64,000 bases of DNA, taken from Tetrahymena thermophila SB210 (Eukaryota; Ciliophora; Oligohymenophorea; Hymenostomatida; Tetrahymenidae). The DNA lies in assembly GCF_000189635.1 (NCBI RefSeq), contig NW_002476500.1, forward strand, positions 62,001 to 126,000, in the 5' to 3' direction. Below, piece after piece: positions 49,957-60,626 of this stretch. Within the stretch, counting starts at the first letter, position 1; each line of letters opens with the position of its first letter. A model generated the notes under the pieces. That model ran no database searches. It saw only the letters and a list, made by a program, of their open reading frames with translations, and was not told the DNA's origin. The position numbers and the translations under genes were made by a program.

Positions 49957-52900
49957 ATGATATAATAGAATATCTATTTTAATAATCTAGAAGAAGTATG
50001 TATTTATTTTTTTATTAAATACGCTTCAATTTATTATTATTAATAATAAAAGTTTATAAACTCTTCACTTTAATCATATTAGGTTCTCACAATTAGTTTG
50101 ATGTATATTTAATTTATTATTATTATTATTAATTTTTACTTATTTAATTTTCAAGTTCTTTACAATATTATTTTTCTAAAAGAAATACTCATCTCTTTTC
50201 ATTCATTTTTATTTAAGCAACATTTTTTTATTTTCAATTATTGCTTTTATTATAATTAATTAATTAATTTATTTATTTCTTATTATTTCATATTTTTTCT
50301 TCATTTTTTCCTTCTAAATAGCTTTTTAAATAATATTTTTTCTTCTATATTATAAAGAGATAAAAAAATTAGTTCAAAAAAGGCATCAGGATTAGGTTAA
50401 GGTTTAGGAAAGTGCTCTAATCTCTTAAATTTGACACTTAATCTATGGTAAAAATAGTTTATTTGTTTTGGATTGCTATTTTTGAATATGAAAATGTAAA
50501 GAGAGCAAAAAATTAACTCTATTATTTATTTAACAGCTTTTTATTTGATTTCTTTTTTTTTAATTTTGTATATATTTTTTTTTTCTTTGTTTACTTGTTT
50601 GCTAATTTAACTCATTTTTTCATTTTCAATTTTTACATTTCTTATTATTTCATGTTATTTCTTCATTTTTTCCTTCAAATTAACTCTTTATTTTTTTCAA
50701 TATTTAAAAAGTCAAAATTAAATTGACGTTTAAGGTGCTTCAGACTTAGGTTCTGGCTTAGGAAAGTGCTCTAATCTCTAAAATTTGACACTTGGTCTTG
50801 AGTAAAAACAGTTTATTTGTTTTGGATTGTGATATACTTAAGTATTTGAATAAAGGATGTATTGAAAACAATACAACTAACTCTTTTAATTTATTAATTC
50901 ACTTTTTATTTTATTTATTTTTCTTTTTTTTTGTTTTACTTGTGTTTTTTATATCTTTTTTTTAATTTGTTAGTATAAATCAATTTTATTTTAAATCTTT
51001 ATTTGTATTATTTATTTATTTATTTTTTATTTTTTTCTTCATTTTTCCTTCTCTAACTAATAAACTATATATTTTTTCTTGAATATTTTAAAAGGGGAAA
51101 TTTAATTGGTAATGGAGATCTATCAGGCTTAGGTTCTGGTTTAGGAGAGTGCACTAATCTCTAAAATTTGTCACTTTTTCTTTAGTAAAAATAGTTTATT
51201 TGTTTTGGATAGTGATATTTTTGAATAAAGAATGTATTGAAAGCAATACAGCTAACTCTTTTAATTTATTTATTTAGCTTTTTATTTGATTTATTTTTCT
51301 TTTTTTTTATTCTACTTTTGTTTTTTACATCTTTTTTTTATTTTATTTTTTCTTCATTTTTCCTTCTCTAAATAATTAGCTTTTTATTTTATCTTCTACA
51401 TTTAAAAAGTTAGAATTAAATTTCTGCAATTTGTGCATCAAGCTTAGGTTTTGGTTTAGGAAAGTGCACTAATCTCTAAAATTTGATACTTTATCTTATG
51501 TAAAAACAGTTTATTTGCTTTGGATTGTGATATTTTTGAATAAAGAATGTATTGAAAGCAATACAACTAACTCTTTTAATTTATTTATTCACTTTTTATT
51601 TGATTTATTTTTCTTTTTTTTGTTGTGTTTTTATATCTTTTTTTTATTTATTTGTTAGAAAAAATCAATTTTTTTTTTCCAATCTTTACTTGTATTATTT
51701 ATTTTTTCTTCATTTTTCCTTCTCTAACTAATTAACTCTTTATTTTTTCAATATTTCAAAGTTAAAATTAAATTGATACTTAAGGTGCTTCAGACTTAGG
51801 TTAAGGTTTAGGAAAGTGCACTAATCTCTAAAATTTGAAACTTTATCTTAAGTAAAAACTTTTTTGCTTTGGATTGTGATATTTTTGAATAAAGAATGTA
51901 TTGAAAACAATACAACTAACTCTTTTAATTTATTTATCCACTTTATATTTGACTTATTTTTCTTTTTTTTGTTGTGTTTTTATATATCTTTTTTTTATTT
52001 TTTAGTATAAATCAATTTTTTTTTTTCCAATCTTTACTTGTATTATTTATATTTTCTTCTCTAACTAATTAACTATATTTTTTTTCTTGAATATTTGAAA
52101 AGTGAAAATAAAATTGATGATGGAGATCTATCAGGCTTAGGTTCTGGTTTAGGAGATTGCACTAATCTCTAAAATTTGACGCTTTATCTTTCGTAAAAAC
52201 AGTTTATTTGTTTTGGATTGTGATATTTTTGAATAAAGAATGTATTGAAAAAAATACAAACTAACTTTTTTAATTTATTTATTTATTCACTTTTTATTTG
52301 ATTTATTTTTCTTTCTTTTTTATTTTACTTTTGTTTTTTACATCTTTTTTTATTTGTTAGTATTAATCAATTTTTCAATTTTTACTCATATTATTTATTT
52401 TTTCTTCAACATTTAAAAAGGAAGAATTAAATTTCTGCAATTTGCGCATCAAGCTTAGGTTCTGGTTTAGGAAAGTGCACTAATCTATAAAAATTGACAC
52501 TTTCTCTTGAGTAAAATCAGTTTATTTGTTTTGGATTGTGATATTTTTGAATAAAAAATGCAATAACTCTTTTAATTTATCTATTCACTTTTTATTTGAT
52601 TTATTTTTCTTTTTTTTATTTTACTTGTGTTTTTTTTTATTTGTTAATATGAATCATTTTTTTTTCCAAAATTTATTTATTTATTTTTATATTTTTCTTC
52701 ATTTTTACTTCTCTAACTAATTAACTATGTATTTTTTCTTGAATATTTTAAAAGGAATAATAAAATTGATGTTTAAGCTGCATCAGGCTTAGGTTCTGGT
52801 TTAGGAAAGTGTACTAACCTCTCAAAATTGACAATTAATCTTATGTAAAACAGTTTATTTGTTTTCGATTATGATATTTTTCAACATTAAAATTAATTTG

Positions 52901-54681
52901 TTTTATTTTTTTTTCTTTTTTTTCTTCAGCTTGTTTATATTTTTTTTATTTTTGTTTGTTTGTAAATTTAAATAATTTTTTCATATTTTTTGCTTGTGTT
53001 TTTTTTTTCTTTCTTTATTTATTTGTTAATTTAACTCATTTTTTTTATTTTCAACCTTTGCTTTTGTTATTAAATTAATTTATTCATTTTTATTATTTCA
53101 TATTTTTTCTTCATTTTTCCTTCTTACTAACTATTATCAATATATATTTCATTAAATATTTCAAAAGGCACAATAAAATTGGCAATGGAGATTTATCATG
53201 CTTAGGTTCTGGTTTAGGAAAGTGCACTAATCTCTCAAATTTGGAACTTAGTCTAGGGTAAACCAGTTTATCTGCTTTTAATTGTGATATTTTAGAATAT
53301 AAAAATGAATTGAAAACTATATAACAAGCTAACTCTTTTAGTTTATTTATTAGTTTTCTTTTTATTTATTTACTAATTTAATTCATTATTTCATTTTCAA
53401 CTTTTACTTTTATTAATAATTAATTAATAAAAATTCATTTCTTATTATTTTATATTTTATCTTCATTTTTTCCTTCTAACTAACTAATTAGTTATATATT
53501 ACTTCTTGAATATTTAAAAGCCACAATGAAATTGGTGATGAATGTGCATCAAGCTTAGGTTCTGGATTAGGAGAGTGCACTAATCTTTCAAATTTGACAC
53601 TTCGTCTTGAGTAAAAACAGTTTATTTGTTTTAGATTATGATATTTTTGAATATAAAAATGAATTGAAAACAATATATCTAAACTCCAATAATTTATTTA
53701 CTTTTTATTTAATTTATTTTTATTTTTTTTATTTTGTTTGTTTGTTTGTTAATTTAACTTATTTTTTTATTTTTAACTTTTGCTTTTATCATTAATTAAT
53801 GATTTTATTTCTTAGTATTTCTTATTTTTTCTTCATTTTTTCTTTCTAAATAACTAATTAAAGATATATTTTTTTCTAAAATATTTAAAAAGCAATAATT
53901 AAATTCGTTCAGAAGGTGCATCAGTATTAGGTTCTGCTTTAATAAAGTGCTCTAATCTCTCAAATTTGGGACTTTATCTCAGGTAAAAGCAGTTTATTTG
54001 TTTTGGATAGCGATATTTTTGAAACTAAAAATTAATTGAAAACAAAATTATAAACTCTTTTAATTTATTTATTAGCTTTTTATTATATTTATTTTTCTTT
54101 TTTTTTATTCTACTTGTGTTTTTTATTTATCTATTTCTTTGTATGTTTCATATTTAATTTGTTTTTTCATTTTCAGCTTTTGTTTTTATTATAATCAATT
54201 AATCCATTTATTGTTATTTCATATTTTTTCTTCATTTTTTCCTTCTAACTAACTAATTAACTAACTAACTAAATAGTTAATTAATAATATATTTTTTATT
54301 GAATATTTAAAAAGCCGCAATTTAATCTGTTTACAAGGTGAATTAGAATTAAGTTCTAGTTTAGCAAAGTGCACTAAACTTTCAAATTTGACAGTTGAAC
54401 TTAAGTAAAAACAGTTTTTTGATATTTTTAAAAAATAAATTTAATTTAAAACAATAAAACTAATTCTTTTATTTATTTATTGGCTATTTATTTGTTTTTA
54501 TTATGCTAAAATTTTTATTATTAAGAGATTTAAAAAATAATATTTTATTCTATTTATTTTTTTATTTTAATTTATACTAATTTATATTAAAAGAAAGAAT
54601 TGTATCAAGAAATCAAAATATATGAAAACAAAGTGGTTGAAATCAAAAAGATTAGTTGTCTTAAAAATAAATTATAATTGA
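49957..54681 (+). CDS. LRR-array protein 2 (12 tandem one-repeat exons)
   Basis: Fifteen exons: 49957-49995 (39 nt), 50053-50102 (50 nt), twelve of exactly 90 nt (starts 50358, 50712, 51095, 51410, 51762, 52103, 52421, 52755, 53168, 53521, 53893, 54315) and terminal 54594-54681. Total 1,257 nt, 418 aa. First two exons have the same lengths and related sequence as in gene 36863-40253 (M-I-Q-Q...LEE; then INSSLQSYQVLTISL). Each 90-nt exon is one 30-residue LRR (for example IDVQGASDLGSGLGKCSNLQ), all in one phase, with GTAAAA-type donors except where the donor is GTAAAC or similar. The C-terminal exon ends KWLKSKRLVV and a short basic tail, the same signature as gene 1. Repeats here are more diverged than in gene 1, and the last one (ICLQGELELS) has lost the consensus. 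No disabling change was found. Confidence 0.88.
50358..54404 (+). repeat. Tandem exon+intron array, 12 units of 315-422 bp, with 3-unit higher-order period
   Basis: Introns are homologous between units (TTATTTGTTTTGGATTGTGA after the donor, GAATATTTAAAAAG-type acceptors). Repeat types recur every third exon: IDVQGASDLG / IGNGDLSGLG / ISAICASSLG at 50712-51499, again IDTQGASDLG / IDDGDLSGLG / ISAICASSLG at 51762-52510, and more loosely at 52755-53610. So blocks of three exon-intron units, about 1 kb, were copied together. Confidence 0.85.
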
Positions 54682-55584
54682 TGAAATTACGAATATAAAT
54701 ATGATAGAGAAGGGTACAGAATTTTTTGTCCTGGCTTCAAGAAAAATTTTTTTACACAAAAAAATAATAATTTTTGAAAAATGAATAACTATGATAACAG
54801 AGTATTGCATTTTGTCTACAGCAAATTAATTAATAATAAAAAAAAAATTAAGTTTAGCAATTTGGGGTGAATTAAATCTTAGACTGGATCAATAATTATT
54901 AACTATAAGTATATAAATCATTGAATCAAATGATCAAGTAAAAGCCTGAAAAGTAGATTAAATAGTTGAAAGAGAAGTAGAATGAATTAAATAAATGAAA
55001 GAATAATATGATGAAAAATAAACAAAATGAATTGAATGAGAATTGAGAAAAAGGAGCAAAAAATACCAAAATAAAAAAAGGGGTGTATATTATCAAACTA
55101 AGTTAAGAATATTATACGAAAAATTGAATGATAAAAAACCTGCTAGAAAGAAAGAAGTAAGAGTAGAAAGATTGGATATAACTATATTATGTAGATTTAG
55201 AGTGTTATTTTAGATTTAAAACAGAAGAAGAAAATTATAAATAAACCATTTTATTTATAATGTAGGTATTGCTATTTGCAGCAAATTTTTTCTGTAGGGC
55301 CGGAAAAATAAAATATTTTTTTTTACTTTTTTTCTAGGACAGAAGGCACTTTTTTCTATATATAATATTCATAATAAGTATTTGCATAAATTTTAAATTA
55401 AATATAATTTTACATTCTTGAATATGATTGGATACAAATTTTAATTTTGGATATTGAATCTATTATTTAATTTAATATTAAAATAAAAAAATTAAAAAAA
55501 TAAAAAAAATAAATCAAATAAAAATTTGTTATAAAAAAAATAAATATATTTGATTAAAATTTATAGTGAATATTTCTTAAGATA
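54682..55584. other. Intergenic stretch
   Basis: Between LRR-array gene 2 and the Zn-finger pseudogene. AT-rich, with a short GC-richer patch (TGTAGGGCCGG) near 55290. No gene was seen, and none of the LRR exons expected downstream of the pseudogene's first exon are present. Confidence 0.45.
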
Positions 55585-56031
55585 TTATTTAGTTTTTCTT
55601 TTTAGCAAATTTGATTATATTCTTTTAAAATATTCATTAGTTAATCTATAAATTTATATATTTCATTTTGCTTTTCTTCAAATTTTAAATCAATTTTCAT
55701 TCTTAGATTTTTGAATATAGTCCTAATTTTATCCTTAACCTCATCAAATTCTGAGGTCTATTAGTTATTTTTCTTAAATTATCAAGAATTTCAGGTTTAT
55801 TTAAAAAAGGTCATCTATCAAAAATGGTTTAATCGTTGCTCTCAAACAACTCATCAATATAAATACAATTAGAAAATTGCATTTTTTATCTAATTGTTTA
55901 GAGCATTTGAAAACACACTATTCTTTATCTTCTACTAATTTTATCCATTTAATCTTATTGTATGTGTGTATTAGGCATTTATAGTTAGTTTCTTATAGCT
56001 AATTATTTTTGGAGATAGCAAAATTATCCAT
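55585..56031 (-). pseudogene. Truncated Zn-finger/coiled-coil relic of the LRR family
   Basis: From the ATG at 56031 it matches the first exon of gene 56865-59763 (KWIKLVEDKEQCVFKCSK, then a segment like the TIFERWPF region), but it is broken in several ways. The frame shifts just after LDKK. The fourth zinc ligand (second Cys of CTKC) is replaced by Gln, and the Pro of CPKH is lost. The conserved Trp codon of ERWPF is TGA. A second shift precedes the IKFKNLR-like segment. Similarity fades near 55585, within the coiled coil, and no LRR exons follow. It is a dead fragment left by duplication or deletion in the cluster. Confidence 0.8.
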
Positions 56032-56864
56032 ATTTTTATAGTATTATAGTTATATTGTTATTCTTATTTTCTTTTTCTTTCTTTAAAACTTTTGTTTAAT
56101 AACTATCTTTGATTTCTATTTTATTTTTTTAATTAATTTTTATAAGTAAAAGCAATCGTAGCCTTGAATAAAAGATGAATTTTAATAAATAAGATATTTG
56201 TAATTCTTACATAAAAATATTAAATACTCACTTAATTGATAAATTTTCATCTGTTTAACTTTTAAATTTATTATCAAATAGAAAAATTGATTAAAGTAGA
56301 CTTCTTTTACATATCTAAAAATTATATCATTTTATTATAAACTCTATTAATATCTGATAAGAAAAAAATTAGCAACTGAAACTTTATTAATAAAGTAAAA
56401 TAAAATATTTCTAATTATTTTAAAAATTGATAAATAAAAAATAGATTTTTCAATACAAAATTTTTTACTTTTTAATTATTTAAAAGAAATAGGTTTTCTA
56501 TATTTAAATTTTAATTTAATTTCATGTCATTAAAAAATTCTATTGAATAAACAAAAATCATAAAAAATATTCTATCATTTCCAAAAAAGTAAATAAAAAG
56601 GAATTTATTTTAATAAAAAATCAAATCAATTAAAAAATATATTTATAATGTGAATTTTTTTTATTAATACTTCAATTAATAGCTATTACTTTAATACAAT
56701 GTTTTATTTATTTTTTTTAACTTTAAGCTGAATATTTACTTAATTTGTTTGCATAAAAAATACTTAAAAACTATCATGGATGATTATGTTTTACATATTT
56801 ATTATTCAAATTAAATATTAATTTTAATCAGCATTCAATTTCTACTCTTATTATTAATCATCAA
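56032..56864. other. Intergenic stretch
   Basis: AT-rich sequence between the 5' end of the pseudogene and the 3' end of the next minus-strand LRR gene. Nothing was recognised. The 3' end of the neighbouring gene is itself somewhat uncertain. Confidence 0.4.
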
Positions 56865-59763
56865 TCAATATATTTATTAAAGGGATTGCTATTTTTTTTA
56901 AATTAATTATAAATATATGATCATAACAAAGCAAAAAAATAAAAAATTAAAAATTAAAAGCAAATATATTAGGTTTATAAAATTTTACTTAACTAAACCA
57001 ATTTATTTTTATTTTAGATCAATATCTAAATTAATGAATTATCCACTGTTTTATAATCTACTCCTAATGCTTTGAACCGTATCATCTGATAAAGAATTAT
57101 AGCTTTATAAATAAATAAATAATTTAATTATTAGAGCAAATAAAAACTAAAAACAAAATTATAATAAAAAGGTCATTCTTATTTTTTAAAAATTGAAAAC
57201 TTTCAGTTAGATAGAGTATAAAAAAATACCTTAAATTTATTTTCAACTTTGAGATATTTTTGCATTTTTATATGGCATCAATAATCATGTTAGCTCCTTC
57301 TTAACCAATAATATTTTAGCTAATATAAAATATTAATTTTTTAATATTTTAATCAGTATTAAGTTATAAATTAGGTGTTAGAAAATCTATAATATAAAAA
57401 CTAAACACAGTAAAATTTATTGTATCATATTACCCCAAATTAAGATTCAAATTGGCTATTTTTGAGCATTTTTCTAAGCCTTAAGCTAATTCTTTAGCTG
57501 AAGCATCACATATAAAATTATTGCTAATAATATTATTTTAAAGTTATTTTATAAAAAAATAATAATAATTTAAATAAAATATCTATCTGATTATTTTATT
57601 ATTTTGAAACCAATTAATTTTCTTTATGTTAAATAGTATTGAAATAATATCGAGAAAAAATAAAGTTAAAATATTTGTTTTTTTTTAATTTATTACCTCA
57701 AATCAATGCTTAAATCAGTGTTTTTTTAAAGTATTGATAATGCATCTGCTAAATTCTTCGCTTCTAAAGAGGTAAAATTGTTATTTTATGTTTGAATCTT
57801 AAACATTCCACTATAACTATTATTTATTTTTATAAGTATCATAATAAAAAAATTTATAAAATTTTTTCAATTAATATACTACCTCTACTTCATTTCAAAT
57901 GTATTTGATATGCTTAGTTATAAATCAGTAATATTTTAACAGCATTATATAGAATTTAAAACTGTCATTAATCCTTATGTACCTATTTTATTTTTACTTT
58001 AAAAATAATTTATTAATTTTCTTTTAAAGCCTAAAAAACAAATAAATAAAAATAAAGATTTGCTTGCATATTTTTTCACAAGAATACAAAGAATTTGTAA
58101 GATTACCTTAAATTTAGATTCAGTTTACTGATATGTTTAAGCTTTTTTAAGACATTTGAAATGCAATTAGCTATGTTAGCAAAAAATTACATATAGCCCT
58201 AAACATTAATAGGTCCTCCAAAAACAGAATTATTTCTAATAAAATAACATTAACTCTGAATAATTTAAAAAATTAAAATTATAAATAAAAGTTACTTAAA
58301 TTTTTCATGTGAGAATTCCTAGACATTAAGATTAAAGCAAGAAATATTTTGGAAATTTTCAAGCACACTTGCTATCCTTTAAAATTATACTGCATCGATT
58401 TAACTTTAGCTAAGTATAATTTATTTATTAATAAAATTAGATTAATATATTTCACTAATAGTTAAATAAATTAGAACCATAAATTAAGACTTAAGGAAAT
58501 CACATTTTGACACTTTTCTAGATCACTCACAAATTTTGTTATATCAGAATTATTCATCGTCTTTTAACTAAAAAAATTTTTATTTTCAATAAATAAAATA
58601 GAAAATTTAGTATTTTTATTTTTTTAAGATACTTCAAAAGTTTTATCTATTAATCTATTTATTATAATTCCTCATAAATAGATAAAAATAAAAATTCGAA
58701 AAAATTAAATCTTTTTATATTTAAAAAATATTAAAATTCTGCTGCTTGTAAGAGAGTCTATCCTACTCAACTAGATAAATTACAATATTTATTGTTAATA
58801 ATAAAATAAATGTTTTTTCTTTAATAATTAAAAATTATCTTTCTATAACATCTAATCTATTTTGTAAAATATAAAAACTAACTAACTAACATACCTAAAA
58901 TCAATGTCTATTCTTCTTTTATTAATACAATTAGAGAGTTCATCTAGATTTTTTACTTTGAAAGACAATTCTTCTTATTCATCCTTTATTTATTTAGCTT
59001 CTTCATTGGGTAATTTAACTCCATTTGAAATAATTTCTACTTATTATTTTTGCAACAAACTTTAATTTTAAGCTTGAAATACTTATACATTTTCTTTTAA
59101 TGGTTACCAATTCTTATCATGAATGTATTTGCAAAAGCTATTTTCTATTTCATCGTAAGCACTAAAATCTATGCTAATTATTTCATAGAAATTGTTAATA
59201 TAATTTACGAAAGTTTATTTATTCTTTTCATAATTCATATTATTTTCAGCAACAATATCATTAAGCATCAAGTTTTATTTTTCAAAGTCTTAATGCATGT
59301 TTCTTATTATATCATTTAGTTTTTCCTTTTAGCAAATTAGGTTGTATTCTTGTTAAGCGCTCTTTTACTTATCTATGAATTTAAAGATTTCCTCTTACTT
59401 TTCTTCTAATTTTGAATCGATTTTTATCCTTAGATTTTTGAAAATAACTCTAATCTTATCTTTGATCTGATCAACTTCTGATATTCTGCTAGTGATTTCC
59501 TTTAGTTTTTCTAAAATTTCAGGGTTATTTAAAAAAGGCCATCTTTCAAAAATAGTTTCGTTGTTGCTTTCCATCAATTCTTCAATAAAGATGCAATTTA
59601 AAAAATCAGTCTTTTTTTCAATGCATTTTGTACATTTCAAAACTTATGGATCGCTATCTTCTTCTAACTTAATCCATTCTATTAATTTATTTGTATGCTT
59701 TGGACATTTATAATTAGTTTCTAAGAACTGATTTATGTCTTATCCGTTTTCAGATTAATCCAT
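56865..59763 (-). CDS. Zinc finger / coiled-coil / LRR protein, copy C
   Basis: Nine exons: 59763-58895, 58567-58478, 58409-58296, 58235-58107, 57996-57883, 57816-57697, 57523-57434, 57319-57230, 57102-56865. Total 1,854 nt, 617 aa. Exon 1 has the same parts as copies A and B: CPKH...CTKC zinc motif, ETIFERWPF, and a long coiled coil to about residue 285. Eight LRR exons follow, all in the shared phase. Where copies A and B have one 252-nt two-repeat exon, this copy has two exons (114+129 nt) split by a 60-nt intron, so an intron was gained or lost. The ninth exon, after its LRR, reads on into a hydrophobic segment (NLIYLLLIFNFLFFCFVMII) before TGA 56865-56867. This could be a real C-terminal membrane anchor, or read-through if a last splice was missed. 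Confidence 0.8.
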
Positions 59764-60626
59764 TAATTTACTTTATATTAATTGATTGATTTACTTTCTT
59801 CAATTTTGATTTTAGATTTTCAGCTAAAAGTTTGTTTTGGTTTAATTATTGTAAGAAAAATTTTTTGATATTTTCTGGATTAATTAAAAATAATCAATTA
59901 ATAAATTAAGAAATATAAATTTCATTGATGCATTGATTTGGAATAAGATTTCTTTAAATTAATATTGATTTTGCTTAACTTTTATTTTTATTGATAACCT
60001 GATGGTTAAAGACAAAAATAAATAAAATATTGAGCATCAGTAATCAACCAATAATTTCTAAGAAAATATATATTAAAATAAATATCTTTTATAATTCTCA
60101 GATTTCCCTTTTCAATCAAATATCTTTTAGTTTTTGAGATGACAAACAAATATCTTGCAGCGTAAAAATAAAATTATAAATATAGCTAATCCTGTAATTA
60201 AAATATCACGAACTGTGTAGGTACAGATGGTGATATGTCATTTAATTTTTATGATTTTAAGCTAATTTTACACTTTCTATTTTTTAATTTTTTTTATCAA
60301 CCTACTTTTATTAAATTTTGAAAAATTAAAATTTGTTGGAGTAATAAAATAATTTGAAGGGTGTTAACTTAGGAATTTTTTTTTGAGCAATTAATTGTGA
60401 ATTTTTAATATTTTAAAAAATAAAATAGAAAATTTATTATTGTCTTAATTATAGTTTTAAAGAAATAGCTTTTTTTTTAATTTATTATATTAATGCTTAT
60501 CTTAAAGAAATATAATATTTTTGATTTAGGGAATTTCTTAAATTAAATAATTTTACATTTATTTTTTATAAATTAATTTTAGTATATATAATGCAATTTA
60601 TTATAAATATTTATTTATTTATTTTT
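59764..60626. other. Intergenic stretch with a small hairpin
   Basis: AT-rich region between the start of the Zn-finger/LRR copy C and the 3' end of the surface-protein gene. A compact two-step inverted repeat lies at 60204-60235 (TATCAC/GTGATA outside, CTGT/ACAG inside). No gene was found. Confidence 0.45.
60204..60235. repeat. Small palindromic element
   Basis: TATCAC..CTGT..ACAG..GTGATA around a 6-nt centre (GTAGGT). It is more GC-rich than its surroundings. A binding site or a minor RNA hairpin are both possible. Confidence 0.4.

Noticed and set aside
52526-52720. Plus-strand Phe-rich frame
   Set aside because: Falls in an intron of LRR-array gene 2; T-rich intron sequence gives Phe/Leu strings.
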